Positions 37,001-45,902 of a stretch of 64,000 nt of DNA are shown piece by piece. The position numbers and the translations under genes were made by a program. The notes beneath the pieces were generated by a model that worked only from the letters and a program-made list of their open reading frames with translations, had not been told where the DNA came from and searched no databases. Source of the DNA: Amphritea sp. 1_MG-2023. Lineage in GTDB: Bacteria > Pseudomonadota > Gammaproteobacteria > Pseudomonadales > Balneatricaceae. The DNA is taken from positions 1 through 64,000 of the forward strand of contig NZ_JAUOQE010000012.1 in the NCBI RefSeq assembly GCF_030547545.1. Direction: 5' to 3'. Within the stretch, counting starts at the first letter, position 1, and each line of letters begins with the position of its first letter.

Positions 37001-37900
37001 TTCATCTGCGAAACAACGCGGTAATGGATGTTCACTGCCGCACAGGCAGCTTAGAAAAGACCACCAGTGCAACAAAAACGACCGATTATGTTCACTGCCG
37101 CACAGGCAGCTTAGAAATGAACACGCTCAGGCCGAAATTCAATTTCACCGTTCACTGCCGCACAGGCAGCTTAGAAAAAGATGTTCGGTATATTGAGGGC
37201 GTCGGATTGGTTAACTGCCGCACAGGCAGTTTAGAAAGCAAGTATATGGATAAACGGGGCGTTACCAGTGTTCACTGCCGCACAGGCAGCTTAGAAATTC
37301 TTTTTTTATAATATCAAGCCATTGCTGAAGTTCACTGCCGCACAGGCAGCTTAGAAAACGCAGCGAGAAAACCAAAAAGCCATTTTAAAGTTCACTGCCG
37401 CACAGGCAGCTTAGAAAAGATCACCCGGCACCAGTTCACCCGGCACCAGGTTCACTGCCGCACGGGCAGCTTAGAAAGTATCAGTAACAGACCAAGTAGC
37501 GCCTACTGTGTTCACTGCCGCACAGGCAGCTTAGAAATTAAGGAGGCAGGGAAAGGGAAGGGAATGAAAGTTCACTGCCGCACAGGCAGCTTAGAAAACT
37601 AAAATACCGGATCGCCGAGTTAGAGGCCGGTTCACTGCCGCACAGGCAGCTTAGAAATGTACGCAGCATGTTTTCATAAGACTCGAATAGTTCACTGCCG
37701 CACAGGCAGCTTAGAAATGCCCAGGGTGTCCGCGTTCGCCCGTCTTTTCGTTCACTGCCGCACAGGCAGCTTAGAAACAAACGAACAGAGAAGCCCTTAG
37801 AGACATAATGTTTACTGCCGCACAGGCAGCTTAGAAAGACCAAATTGTACCGTTTTTTAACGCGTAGCCGTTCACTGCCGCACAGGCAGCCTAATAGAAA
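31029..37900 (+). CRISPR. Type I-F CRISPR array, 115 repeats and 114 spacers
   Basis: 28-bp repeats start with GTTCACTGCCGCACAGGCAG and end CTTAGAAA, with the CTGCC/GGCAG stem typical of I-F. They recur every 60 bp from 31029 to 33309 (39 repeats) and from 33370 to 37870 (76 repeats). All spacers are 32 nt except spacer 39, which is 33 nt. Variant repeats are at 37210 (two changes), 37450 and 37810 (one each), and the last (37870) has a broken 3' end, so the right side is the old end. Spacer 107 contains an internal 15-bp repeat. I could not match spacers to known phages. Confidence 0.98.
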
Positions 37901-38088
37901 AAATTATTAAGTTTTAAGTGGAGCTGTTGCATGACTTGGCTCTGCACCAAAATCTACACGGAAGGGGGCGTTTTCACGGCCTATTTTTTCATGGAAAGTC
38001 TACATGGCTATTTCTGTAGACATAAAAAAACCGAGGGCTAAGTCAGCACTCGGTTATCTATTTAGTAGTTTTGAATCAATGAGTTAAG
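37901..38088. other. Trailer region with two hairpins
   Basis: GTCTACA (37999-38005) pairs with TGTAGAC (38015-38021). Beside it lies a terminator-like hairpin on the minus strand: ACCGAG (38030-38035) and CTCGGT (38049-38054) followed by seven T. The latter would terminate the decayed tRNA copy to its right. Confidence 0.6.
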
Positions 38089-38184
38089 TGGTACCAGTGG
38101 CCGCTGATTCAGGATCTTGAACCGGCACGCTTTTAAGGGCGGGCAGAGATCTTATGGAAAGCGAATCCCCGATGTCTTTTTGAC
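38089..38184 (-). pseudogene. Decayed tRNA-Leu copy
   Basis: The segment keeps the tRNA-Leu 3' end (complement of TGGTACCAGTGGCCG), the variable-arm block GAACCGGCACGCTTTTAAGG and, further on, GAATCCCC-ATGTCT of the anticodon and D regions. It has two insertions of about 15-19 bases, both containing GATCTT, and a deletion at the 5' end. The flanking CCAAACG also matches the intact gene. It cannot fold as a tRNA. Confidence 0.75.
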
Positions 38185-38197
38185 CAAACGTCAGATA

Positions 38198-38236
38198 CAA
38201 AAAAGCCCTGCTTTCTATATAAGAATTAGCAAGGCT
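38198..38236 (-). terminator. Terminator of tRNA-Leu
   Basis: AGCAAGGCT (38228-38236) and AGCCCTGCT (38204-38212) form an imperfect stem followed on the minus strand by TTTTTT. Confidence 0.7.
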
Positions 38237-38253
38237 CAAATGATTTACGTTTG

Positions 38254-38340
38254 TGGTACCAGTGGCCGGACTCGAACCGGCACGCTTTTAAGGGCGGGGG
38301 ATTTTGAATCCCCTATGTCTACCAATTCCATCACACTGGC
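38254..38340 (-). tRNA. tRNA-Leu (anticodon CAA)
   Basis: An 87-nt class II tRNA. On the minus strand it starts GCCAGTG and ends CACTGGT-A-CCA, with encoded CCA. The anticodon stem GGGGA/TCCCC encloses the loop TTCAAAA, giving anticodon CAA for UUG codons. The T arm CCGGTTCGAGTCCGG is perfect, and a long variable arm is present as expected for leucine. The acceptor stem includes one G-U pair. Confidence 0.95.
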
Positions 38341-38430
38341 CCAAACGTGGAGCGTATTATACGGCTCGTTTTGATGCGGTCAATGGGATTCATGAATATT
38401 TTTTTAAATCATGGATCTTATGGCCATTTT

Positions 38431-39204
38431 TTAACGTTCGACGAAGGCGCGTTCGATGACGTAATGGCCGATATGACCATTACGGGCTTCGGTAAAGCCC
38501 ATTTTATCAAGGATATTGGTGGTATCTTTGATCATGCTGGGGCTACCGCAGATCATAAAGCGATCGTCGTCGGTATTGAGTGGCGGTAGGCCGAGATCTT
38601 GAGCGAGTTTACCCGTGGCGATTAGGTCGGTTAAGCGCCCCTGATTACGGAAGGGTTCACGGGTGACGGTGGGGTAATACAGCAGCTTATCGCTAACCAT
38701 GTCACCAAAATATTCGTTGCTCGGTAGATGGTCTTGAATGACATCGGCGTAGGCCAACTCAGACAGTTCACGTACTCCGTGAGTTAAGATAACCTGATCA
38801 TATTGTTCATAGATTTCCGGGTCTTTAATGATGCTCATAAAGGGCGCGAGGCCGGTGCCGGTGCTGATCAGATAAAGGTGCTTACCCGGCAGCAGGTTAT
38901 CGTTGATTAGGGTGCCGGTGGGCTTGCGGCTGATCAGGATTTGATCGCCAACTTGGATGCGTTGTAGTTTGGAGGTCAGTGGACCGTCCTGTACTTTAAT
39001 ACTGAAGAACTCTAGCTGATCTTCATGGTTAGCACTGGCGATACTGTAAGCGCGCATTAGCGGGCGGCCTTCGTGTTCTAGGCCGATCATGGTGAAGTGG
39101 CCATTTTTAAAACGAAAACCGGGATCTCGACTAGTGGTAAAGCTGAACAGGGTATCGTTCCAGTGATGAACGCTGAGCACTTCTTCGCGACCGATGTTTG
39201 ACAT
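38431..39204 (-). CDS. fpr: Ferredoxin/flavodoxin-NADP+ reductase
   Basis: A 257-residue FAD-dependent reductase. FAD binding: 'RPLMRAYSIASANHED' (R-x-Y-S box). NADPH site: 'LYLISTGTGLAPFMSII' and 'RFMICGSPSMIKD'. The C-terminus 'GHIGHYVIERAFVER' is typical of bacterial subclass IA Fpr, where the last residues stack on the flavin. It transfers electrons between NADPH and ferredoxin or flavodoxin, supporting Fe-S repair and oxidative-stress defence. It is divergent from a FinR-like LysR gene, the same arrangement as fprA-finR in Pseudomonas. Confidence 0.92.
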   Translation of the reverse strand: MSNIGREEVLSVHHWNDTLFSFTTSRDPGFRFKNGHFTMIGLEHEGRPLMRAYSIASANHEDQLEFFSIKVQDGPLTSKLQRIQVGDQILISRKPTGTLINDNLLPGKHLYLISTGTGLAPFMSIIKDPEIYEQYDQVILTHGVRELSELAYADVIQDHLPSNEYFGDMVSDKLLYYPTVTREPFRNQGRLTDLIATGKLAQDLGLPPLNTDDDRFMICGSPSMIKDTTNILDKMGFTEARNGHIGHYVIERAFVER

Positions 39205-39349
39205 GGAACTACCTCAGACTAAATGGATGATAGTGATTTGGATTCAAGTTATAAGAACTGAGTCACTTATTTCTTAAGTGCATATTAATCCTGCCTGCTA
39301 TATTGTTAAAGACGATTGTTATGATAATGCTTATCGGAAAAACAGATAT

Positions 39350-40228
39350 ATGAAATATACCTTACGGCAGTTGGAAGTCTTCTTGGCGGTCGCGTATTTC
39401 GACAATATCTCGCGGGCAGCGGAGAGTTTATCGATGTCGCAGTCGGCTGCCAGTGGTGCCTTGCGTGATCTGGAAGCGCAATTTGATATTCAGCTGTTTG
39501 ATCGGGTTGGCAAACGATTAAAAATTAATGAGCTGGGACGGTTGCTGCGTCCCCGAGCAGAAGCTTTGCTCGAACGTGCGCGAAGTTTGCAATTAGATAT
39601 GTCTCAGCATCAGGCGGTGGGACAGTTAAAAATCGGTGCCACCATGACCATTGGTAATTATCTGGCGGTGGGATTAATGGCGCGTTATTTGGATGAACAG
39701 CCCCGCGCGAAGTTAGATCTTCAGGTAGCCAATACGTCTGCCATTACGGCTCGCTTGATTAACTTTGAATTGGATATTGGGCTGGTGGAAGGTGAGGTGC
39801 AGCATCCTGATCTGGAAGTGATTCCGTGGGTGAAAGATCAATTAGAGGTGTTTTGTGCACCGGATCACCCTTTGGCGACGAAACCGCAGTTGAGTGATAC
39901 GGATCTGCTGTCGGCGCGCTGGGTATTGCGTGAACAGGGGTCTGGCACTCGTCAGGCGTTTGATTGGGCGTTGCATGGCTTGCTGCCTAATTTGAATGTG
40001 TTGTTAGAGTTGGAGCATGTCGAAGGGATTAAACAAGCAGTGACACAGGGGTTAGGTATTGGCTGTTTATCGCGTATCGCCTTGCAAGAATCATTTGAAC
40101 TCGGCACGCTCATCCCGTTACGCGTAGCGGGCCGTGATTTTAGTCGGCAGTTGTATCTAGTGATTAATCGGCATAAGTATCGTAGTGCGGGGATCGAACG
40201 ATGGATCGAGCTGTGTTATCAAGCTTAA
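39350..40228 (+). CDS. finR: LysR-type regulator, FinR-like
   Basis: About 292 residues. I start at ATG 39350 (MKYTLRQLEVFLAVA), the standard LysR beginning; a longer frame from 39278 adds 24 residues without similarity. The helix-turn-helix 'ISRAAESLSMSQSAASGALRDLE' is complete and the effector domain follows ('LGIGCLSRIALQESFELGTLIPL'). Adjacent to and divergent from fpr, it is likely the activator of fpr under superoxide or oxidative stress, as FinR is in Pseudomonas. That function is inferred from gene order. Confidence 0.82.
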   Translation: MKYTLRQLEVFLAVAYFDNISRAAESLSMSQSAASGALRDLEAQFDIQLFDRVGKRLKINELGRLLRPRAEALLERARSLQLDMSQHQAVGQLKIGATMTIGNYLAVGLMARYLDEQPRAKLDLQVANTSAITARLINFELDIGLVEGEVQHPDLEVIPWVKDQLEVFCAPDHPLATKPQLSDTDLLSARWVLREQGSGTRQAFDWALHGLLPNLNVLLELEHVEGIKQAVTQGLGIGCLSRIALQESFELGTLIPLRVAGRDFSRQLYLVINRHKYRSAGIERWIELCYQA

Positions 40229-40234
40229 GCCTAA

Positions 40235-40302
40235 GGACGGTGCGAATAAGTCAATTACGCCTCTGGCTTACAGAGAATATAACGGACTTATTCGCACCTT
40301 CC
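40235..40302. mobile_element. 68-bp MITE, copy 1
   Basis: Ends GGACGGTGCGAATAAGTC and GACTTATTCGCACCTTCC are 18-bp inverted repeats with two mismatches. The element is bounded by CTAA on both sides (40231-40234, 40303-40306), a 4-bp target duplication of the YTAR type. It has no coding capacity and lies just after finR. Its ends resemble the left end of the IS5 element at 17394. Confidence 0.88.
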
Positions 40303-40315
40303 CTAACTGAGGCTT

Positions 40316-40333
40316 TTACAAATTTCTTACAAA
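40316..40333 (+). promoter_or_regulatory. 11-bp-spaced direct repeat, candidate OmpR-family response-regulator site
   Basis: TTACAAA occurs at 40316-40322 and again at 40327-40333, one helical turn apart, about 100 bp before the VWA gene. OmpR/PhoB-class regulators bind such direct repeats, and one is encoded in this operon. Confidence 0.5.
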
Positions 40334-40430
40334 ATTGATAACTTCATCTGACTTTTCCTCTGAGGGCTGAGCGTAGAGTGAAGACAACGATGGTGTTGCG
40401 CCATCAGACGTTCAACTCAGGAAGGTAATT

Positions 40431-41777
40431 ATGAACATTCAAACAGATCAATCTATGTTAAGACGAACCCTACGGGCAGTGAGTTGTGTTGTGCTAAGTC
40501 TGTTGCCGGTGATGGCTCAGGCTAATCAAGTCAACTTAAATATTAATCTGGCAACGCCGGTGATGGAGGCTGAACAGTCTCACCGAGCGTTTATTAAAGT
40601 CTCACTGGAAGGTTTTAAGCAACAGGATAAGCAGGCACGCATCCCGGCGAATGTTGCTATCGTGCTGGATAAGTCTGGCTCGATGGGGGGCGATAAAATT
40701 CAGTATGCCCGTGAAGCAGCGATTATGGCGATTAAACGGTTGGATGAGCGGGATATCGTCTCGGTGGTGAGTTACGATTCACGGGTGCAGGTGGTGGTGC
40801 CCGCAACTCAAGTGCGTCATCAACAGCGAATTTATCAGGCGATTCGGCATATTCAGGCGAATGGTAATACCGCACTGTTCGCGGGCGTCAGCAAAGGGGC
40901 GAATGAGCTGCGTAAGTTTCTCAGCCGCAATAAGGTTAACCGCGTTGTTCTGTTGTCTGACGGATTAGCTAATATTGGCCCACAATCGGCGTCTGAACTA
41001 GGCGAGCTAGGGGCATCGTTGGCAAAAGAGGGCATCAGTGTCACCACGATTGGCTTAGGGTTGGGTTATAACGAAGATTTGATGACGCGTTTAGCCGGTT
41101 TTAGTGATGGTAATCATGCCTTTGTTGAAAACGCTGAAGATCTTGCATCGGTATTTCAGTATGAGTTTGGTGATGTGCTTTCAGTGGTGGCTCAAGGGGT
41201 TAATATTGAGATTCATTGTCACAACGGTGTGAAACCGATTCGTTTGCTAGGGCGAGAGAGCGAAATCATGGGCAGTCGCGTCACCACACGATTGAATCAA
41301 CTGTATAGTGAGCAGGAAAAATTCGTTATTCTTGAAGTCGAAGTACCTGCTCAGCAAGCCGAAACAGAACTAGAGTTGGTGTCGGTGAATGTGGCTTACG
41401 ATAATCTATTCACGCAGGATGAAGAACAGTTATCGGGTCAGGGCATCGCTCGCTTTAGTGCGTCAAAACAGGCGGTAACGGCTGCGCGGGATGATAAAGC
41501 GTTGGAAGCGGTCGTTGAACAGGTGGCGAATGAATATAGCCGTGAAGCGATTGAGGCGCGAGATAGTGGTGACGTGGCCGGTGCGAAAAAGATCCTTCAG
41601 GATAGCGCATCGTATTTGGGGTCTCAGGCTGAATCACTCAGTTCTCCACGGTTACAAAAACAGCAAGAGGAAGCGCTGCAGGATGCCGATGCCTTGGAAA
41701 CCGAACAGGATTGGAATAAACAGCGTAAAGAGCTGAAAGCACGGCAGTATAAACGTGCCACTCAGCAGACCTATTGA
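40431..41777 (+). CDS. Exported von Willebrand factor A domain protein
   Basis: A 448-residue protein with a signal peptide ending 'LLPVMAQA' near residue 31. The VWA domain begins around residue 75 with the MIDAS motif 'AIVLDKSGSMGG' (D-x-S-x-S). A threonine loop 'GNTALFAG' and 'VVLLSDGLANIGP' complete the metal site. The C-terminal 100 residues are charged and coiled-coil-like ('LQKQQEEALQDADALE'). It is probably periplasmic or surface-exposed and binds a protein partner through a divalent cation. The gene precedes a sensor kinase and a response regulator, so it may be the sensed or signal-presenting component. Confidence 0.82.
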   Translation: MNIQTDQSMLRRTLRAVSCVVLSLLPVMAQANQVNLNINLATPVMEAEQSHRAFIKVSLEGFKQQDKQARIPANVAIVLDKSGSMGGDKIQYAREAAIMAIKRLDERDIVSVVSYDSRVQVVVPATQVRHQQRIYQAIRHIQANGNTALFAGVSKGANELRKFLSRNKVNRVVLLSDGLANIGPQSASELGELGASLAKEGISVTTIGLGLGYNEDLMTRLAGFSDGNHAFVENAEDLASVFQYEFGDVLSVVAQGVNIEIHCHNGVKPIRLLGRESEIMGSRVTTRLNQLYSEQEKFVILEVEVPAQQAETELELVSVNVAYDNLFTQDEEQLSGQGIARFSASKQAVTAARDDKALEAVVEQVANEYSREAIEARDSGDVAGAKKILQDSASYLGSQAESLSSPRLQKQQEEALQDADALETEQDWNKQRKELKARQYKRATQQTY

Positions 41778-41823
41778 ATCTAGCGTGGGGGGATAATAAC
41801 CCCTCGTTACAGCGGAAGAGTTT

Positions 41824-43575
41824 GTGAAAAAAACAACGCCTATCTTGCTTGCCGTGATTATTATTCTGCCGCTGTTATTGTTGGCTTGGTTTGGTGTGCG
41901 TTTACAACTGAATCAACAGCAAGTGGTTGCTCATCAACTGAGTAATTTGGTCACAGGTCGGTTACAGAGGATTGATGAACAGTTTCAGGAACACTTTTTC
42001 CGCTTGCAGCAGGGTTTTATGCGTCAGGCTGAGGGGTTGCAGCAAGCAACGGCGGGGCAGCATTCGGTTGCGCCGGTGCGACGCTTTATCGGACAGTCGG
42101 CGGTGGTACAGCAGATGTTCGTGTTATCGGCTAACGGAGAGCGTCGTTTTCCCCCGCGTGATCAGCCGCTGACGCAACAAGAACAGGATTTTGTTGAACT
42201 TACCCGTAAACTGCTGCGTGAGCCCGAGCGTTTTATCATGCCGGTGTTAGATCCGGTTGCTCAGGTGCGCCCAAGCATTGTTTCGGCGAGTCGTAGCGAG
42301 CTTCAGAGTGCGCCTCTTAGCGAATCGGTGGCACAAAAGTCCCGCTACAGTGCCGATAGGGCGGTAGAATCTCTGTCGGCTTCTGCTGGACTCGGTTTAG
42401 CCGAAAACCCTCATGGCTGGATCGCTTGGTTTGCTGAAGCCGGTCTGCAGCAGATATTCTGGTGGCAAGATAGCGATGGCAATACCATTGGCTTTGCACT
42501 GAACGCCCCTCGCTTGTTGTCCGATCTGATTAACCTATTACCGAGTAGTGCGGTGATGGGCGAGGGCGATCAAATCGCGGATGCAGATAGCAATAACGAA
42601 ATTCGACTGATTAATGCTCGAGGTGACATCGCGTATAGTTGGGGTGGGCTGCGCGCAGATGAGGCTCAAAAACCGTTGCAAACCATGCCCTTGAGCCACC
42701 CGTTAGCGAGTTGGCATCTGGCCTACTATACCGCTGAACTGCCGGTGGCGATCACCGGTTGGTTGGGATTGATTGTGTTATTGATGTTGCTCGGGGCGGG
42801 GTTATCGACGCTGGCTTATGTGTTATATCGCGAACATAGCCGCGAACTAAGGGTTGCTGAGCAGCGGGTTAATTTTGTTAATCAGGTTTCCCATGAACTG
42901 AAAACGCCGCTTACCAATGTGCGCTTATATACCGAGATGCTGGAACAAACACTGCCCGATGATGAACCGCTGGCGCAGCGTTATTTGGGCGTGATTAGCA
43001 GTGAGGCTGGGCGCTTGTCACGCTTGATCGATAATGTACTGAGCTTTTCTCGCGTCAAGCGCGAAGGCGTGAGGGTTCGTTATCAGCAGGGCGTCATTGA
43101 TCAATGTCTTGCGCAGGTGGTGGCGTTGTTTACGCCGGTCTTGAGTGCGCATCAATTAAGCCTGCGTTTTACGGGTAAGGCGACGCAGGCGTGCTATTTC
43201 GATAGTGAAGCGCTTGAGCAGATTATGAATAACCTGCTGAGCAATTGTGAAAAGTATGCGGCGGCGGGGCGTTTTGTCGATATTCAAAGTTGGCAAACGC
43301 AGCAAGCCGATGGTTTATACAGTTACATTCGGGTGACTGATTTTGGCCCCGGGGTGTCGCTAGATGAGGCTGAAAAGCTGTTTGAACCGTTCTATCGGGG
43401 CAGCGATAAACTCACCGAAGGAGTGAGCGGCACTGGGATTGGCTTAGGTTTAGCGCGGGATTTAGCCCGAGCTCATGGGGGCGATCTTAGCGTGGATCGC
43501 AGTGATACAGATGCCGCGTCGGGCGCTTGTTTTTTAGTCACGCTGGCGACGCCGATTGAGTCAGTAACCGCCTGA
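41824..43575 (+). CDS. Sensor histidine kinase
   Basis: A 583-residue membrane kinase started at GTG 41824, which has GGAAGAG upstream. One transmembrane helix lies at residues 7-27 and the second around 'GWLGLIVLLMLLGAGLSTLAYVL', enclosing a periplasmic domain of about 280 residues without a known family. Cytoplasmic motifs are HisKA 'FVNQVSHELKTPLTNVRLY' with the phospho-histidine, N-box 'MNNLLSNCEKYA', G1 'VTDFGPGVS' and G2 'GTGIGLGLA'. It phosphorylates the response regulator encoded 22 bp downstream. The ligand is unknown. Confidence 0.9.
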   Translation: MKKTTPILLAVIIILPLLLLAWFGVRLQLNQQQVVAHQLSNLVTGRLQRIDEQFQEHFFRLQQGFMRQAEGLQQATAGQHSVAPVRRFIGQSAVVQQMFVLSANGERRFPPRDQPLTQQEQDFVELTRKLLREPERFIMPVLDPVAQVRPSIVSASRSELQSAPLSESVAQKSRYSADRAVESLSASAGLGLAENPHGWIAWFAEAGLQQIFWWQDSDGNTIGFALNAPRLLSDLINLLPSSAVMGEGDQIADADSNNEIRLINARGDIAYSWGGLRADEAQKPLQTMPLSHPLASWHLAYYTAELPVAITGWLGLIVLLMLLGAGLSTLAYVLYREHSRELRVAEQRVNFVNQVSHELKTPLTNVRLYTEMLEQTLPDDEPLAQRYLGVISSEAGRLSRLIDNVLSFSRVKREGVRVRYQQGVIDQCLAQVVALFTPVLSAHQLSLRFTGKATQACYFDSEALEQIMNNLLSNCEKYAAAGRFVDIQSWQTQQADGLYSYIRVTDFGPGVSLDEAEKLFEPFYRGSDKLTEGVSGTGIGLGLARDLARAHGGDLSVDRSDTDAASGACFLVTLATPIESVTA

Positions 43576-43597
43576 GGCATACGATGAATAGAGGGCT

Positions 43598-44293
43598 ATG
43601 ATGAAGCTATTAATTGCCGAAGATGATCTGCATATTCGTCAGGGATTAGCGCTGTTATTAGAGGCGGAAGGCTATGAGTGTATCGAAGCGGCCGACGGCG
43701 AGCAGGCGTGGCAGTTATATCAGCAGCGAGAGCCGGATCTAGTATTGCTGGATATTATGATGCCGAAACAGGATGGTTATGCGGTGTGTCGGCGTATTCG
43801 GCAGCACAATGAGCAGTTACCGGTGATCTTTATTACCGCGAAGTCGGAAGAGATCGATCAGGTGCTGGGGTTAGAGTTGGGCGCGGATGATTACATCAAA
43901 AAACCCTTCGGTAGCCGAGAAGTGATTGCGCGGATTCGGGCGGTGATGCGTCGAGTACAGCGGCCAGTCGCTGATCTCGCTGAGCAGAATAGCTTTGTCA
44001 TGGCGGATCTTGAAATTAGGCCCGCTGAGTTTCGTGCCTTACGGGCTGATCAGGTGATTGAGTTAAGCCTCAGGGATCTGAAAATACTACGTTTATTGTT
44101 TGAACAGCAGGGCAAAGTGGTCGATCGTGATGCGCTGTTTAATCACTGCTGGGGGCGGGACTATTTTGCCAACAGTCGCACTCTCGATCAGCATATATCA
44201 AAACTGCGTAAGGCGATTGAGCTGGATGCTAAAGCGCCCCGCATTATCACCACCGTGCATGGTGTGGGCTATCGTTTTGATGGTTCGCTTTGA
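43598..44293 (+). CDS. OmpR-family response regulator
   Basis: A 231-residue two-domain regulator. The receiver has acidic pocket 'LLIAEDDLHIRQG', phospho-acceptor in 'DLVLLDIMMPKQDGY', the T/K residues in 'VIFITAKSE' and 'DDYIKKPFG'. The C-terminal winged helix ends 'KLRKAIELDAKAPRIITTVHGVGYRF', shown in part as 'IITTVHGVGYRF', as in OmpR/PhoB proteins. It is the cognate partner of the upstream kinase and may bind the 11-bp-spaced repeat at 40316-40333 to control its own operon. Starts at 43598 or 43601 are equivalent. Confidence 0.92.
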   Translation: MMKLLIAEDDLHIRQGLALLLEAEGYECIEAADGEQAWQLYQQREPDLVLLDIMMPKQDGYAVCRRIRQHNEQLPVIFITAKSEEIDQVLGLELGADDYIKKPFGSREVIARIRAVMRRVQRPVADLAEQNSFVMADLEIRPAEFRALRADQVIELSLRDLKILRLLFEQQGKVVDRDALFNHCWGRDYFANSRTLDQHISKLRKAIELDAKAPRIITTVHGVGYRFDGSL

Positions 44294-44398
44294 TGCCGCT
44301 TATTTGAAGCTACTGGTTTTATGTGCTTATTTGATGTGCTTATTTGATGCCGTTTATTTAAAGCTATTGGTTTGATGTGCTTATTTGATGTCACTTAT
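44291..44398. repeat. Tandem duplication of 54 bp at 3' end of response-regulator gene
   Basis: Copies 44291-44344 and 44345-44398 start TGATGCCGCTTATTTGAAGC and TGATGCCGTTTATTTAAAGC. The first copy contains the response-regulator stop codon. Within each copy TTTGATGTGCTTA recurs. Confidence 0.7.
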
Positions 44399-44447
44399 GT
44401 CGGCGATATAAGAGGGATGGATGATCATCCCTCTGCGGGGGTTGCGT

Positions 44448-45434
44448 TTATTCGGCGGGATTAGCTTGTTGTGCTTCGCGTCGTTGTTGCTTGAGTTCGC
44501 GGCGCTTATGGCTGCTATCGTTGGCATCGGCACCGATATGGGCTTCGCCCCGTTGCTGTGCCAGCTGCATCTGCTTCTGACGTTCCATGAAGCGTTCCCG
44601 CTGTTCATCGCTGAGGCTGTCATAACAGTTCGGGCAACTGATACCTGCCTGATATTGCTCGCTTTGCATCTGCTCTTCTGTCAGTGGTAAGCGGCAAGCA
44701 TGACACTGATCGTAGCTGCCTTTTTCCAGCTGATGATTGACGGTCACACGGTTATCAAACACGAAGCATTCGCCTTCCCATAGGGACTGCTCCTGCGGAA
44801 CTTCTTCTAGGTATTTAAGAATGCCGCCTTCTAAGTGATAAACCTCATCGAAGCCTTGTTCTTTCAGATAAGCGGTGGATTTTTCGCAGCGAATACCGCC
44901 AGTGCAAAACATCGCCACTTTTTTGTTTTTTTGCGGATCGAGTTGTTCTTTGACGTAGCTAGGAAACTCGCGGAAGGTATTGGTATTGGGATTAACCGCC
45001 CCTTTAAAGGTACCTACCTGCACTTCATAATCGTTACGGGTATCCACCAGTGTTACCTCGGGGTCGGAGATCAAAGCGTTCCACTCATCCGGTTTCACAT
45101 AGGTGCCAACGATGCGCTTCGGATCGATACCGTCAACGCCCATGGTGACAATCTCTTTCTTCAGTTTTACTTTAGTGCGATGAAACGGGTTGCTGTCGTC
45201 AGTGGATTCTTTGTAGCCGATATCTGCCAAGCGAGGATCGCTCTGCAACCAGCTTAGTAGCGCATCAATACCGGCGCGACTACCCGCCACCGTGCCGTTA
45301 ATGCCTTCCCGTGCCAGCAATAGTGTGCCGCGCACATCGTTAGTTAACATGACGTTGTGTAGCGGTTCGCGAAGCGCTTCGAAATCTTCTAGCACGACAA
45401 ATTTATACATCGCGCAAACGATAGTGTGTGACAT
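44448..45434 (-). CDS. trhO: tRNA uridine(34) hydroxylase TrhO (rhodanese-like)
   Basis: A 328-residue YceA/TrhO protein. The N-terminal ferredoxin-like acylphosphatase region ('[19 protein letters not shown]') precedes a rhodanese domain with the catalytic-type cysteine in '[18 protein letters not shown]'. A cysteine-rich C-terminal block follows ('[12 protein letters not shown]', '[11 protein letters not shown]'). TrhO hydroxylates wobble uridine 34 to ho5U in an oxygen-dependent reaction. A Q- and R-rich tail extends the protein. It is monocistronic with a GAGGAGAAC-type site upstream of ATG 45434. Confidence 0.92.
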   Translation of the reverse strand: MSHTIVCAMYKFVVLEDFEALREPLHNVMLTNDVRGTLLLAREGINGTVAGSRAGIDALLSWLQSDPRLADIGYKESTDDSNPFHRTKVKLKKEIVTMGVDGIDPKRIVGTYVKPDEWNALISDPEVTLVDTRNDYEVQVGTFKGAVNPNTNTFREFPSYVKEQLDPQKNKKVAMFCTGGIRCEKSTAYLKEQGFDEVYHLEGGILKYLEEVPQEQSLWEGECFVFDNRVTVNHQLEKGSYDQCHACRLPLTEEQMQSEQYQAGISCPNCYDSLSDEQRERFMERQKQMQLAQQRGEAHIGADANDSSHKRRELKQQRREAQQANPAE

Positions 45435-45902
45435 CTGTTCTCCTCAGCCGATCGGAACGTAAATCCGGAGCCTATGGTTGATAATAAAGTTTTTGATAAA
45501 ACTTACGTGTTTAAAACTTAAGGGCGCGCATTATACGCGTATCTAAGGGGTATTAAGACGGATAAAAAATAAGGGTATTGTTGCTGCGGCCGTTATTAGC
45601 GGGATGACTCATGGATTGCTTAAATGAGGAAATAAAGCGGTGAGTAAAGTCAACGTAATGTCTAGACGCGGTTTAAACATCGAGATAACTTAGGGAAGGT
45701 GCTCATTGCAAATCAGAGAATAAGGTTACATGCCCTGTCGCGTCAAAATGATGGTAACTCTGTTCATCGACAAGGATATGCCTCGCGGGTTCGCTTTTGA
45801 TCTCAGCGAGAGATATATTGCTTAGCGCTTGAGTGTCAAAAGCGAACCGTTATCAGGACGTTGTTAGGTTGTTTGCGACTGAGTTATCGCGCAGGCTCGA
45901 TG
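45435..45902. other. 468-bp intergenic region with inverted repeat
   Basis: No gene is supported. GGTTCGCTTTTGA (45788-45800) and TCAAAAGCGAACC (45836-45848) are perfect 13-bp inverted arms 35 bases apart. Near 45692, TTAG-GGAAGGTGC followed later by CAGAGAATA resembles a decayed copy of the 68-bp MITE. The left part holds the trhO promoter. Confidence 0.5.

Noticed and set aside
31072-37843. Many open frames across the array with repeated peptides such as FLSCLCGSE, VHCRTGSLE and SLPHRQLR
   Set aside because: They are artefacts of the 60-bp CRISPR period, which keeps each frame in phase (20 codons per unit). They have no start signals and the variable parts are spacers.
38089-38184. Decayed tRNA-Leu as the attachment site used by the recombinase at 19490-20455
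   Set aside because: No copy of the tRNA 3' end was seen near the recombinase, so the two cannot be paired as attachment sites from this window.
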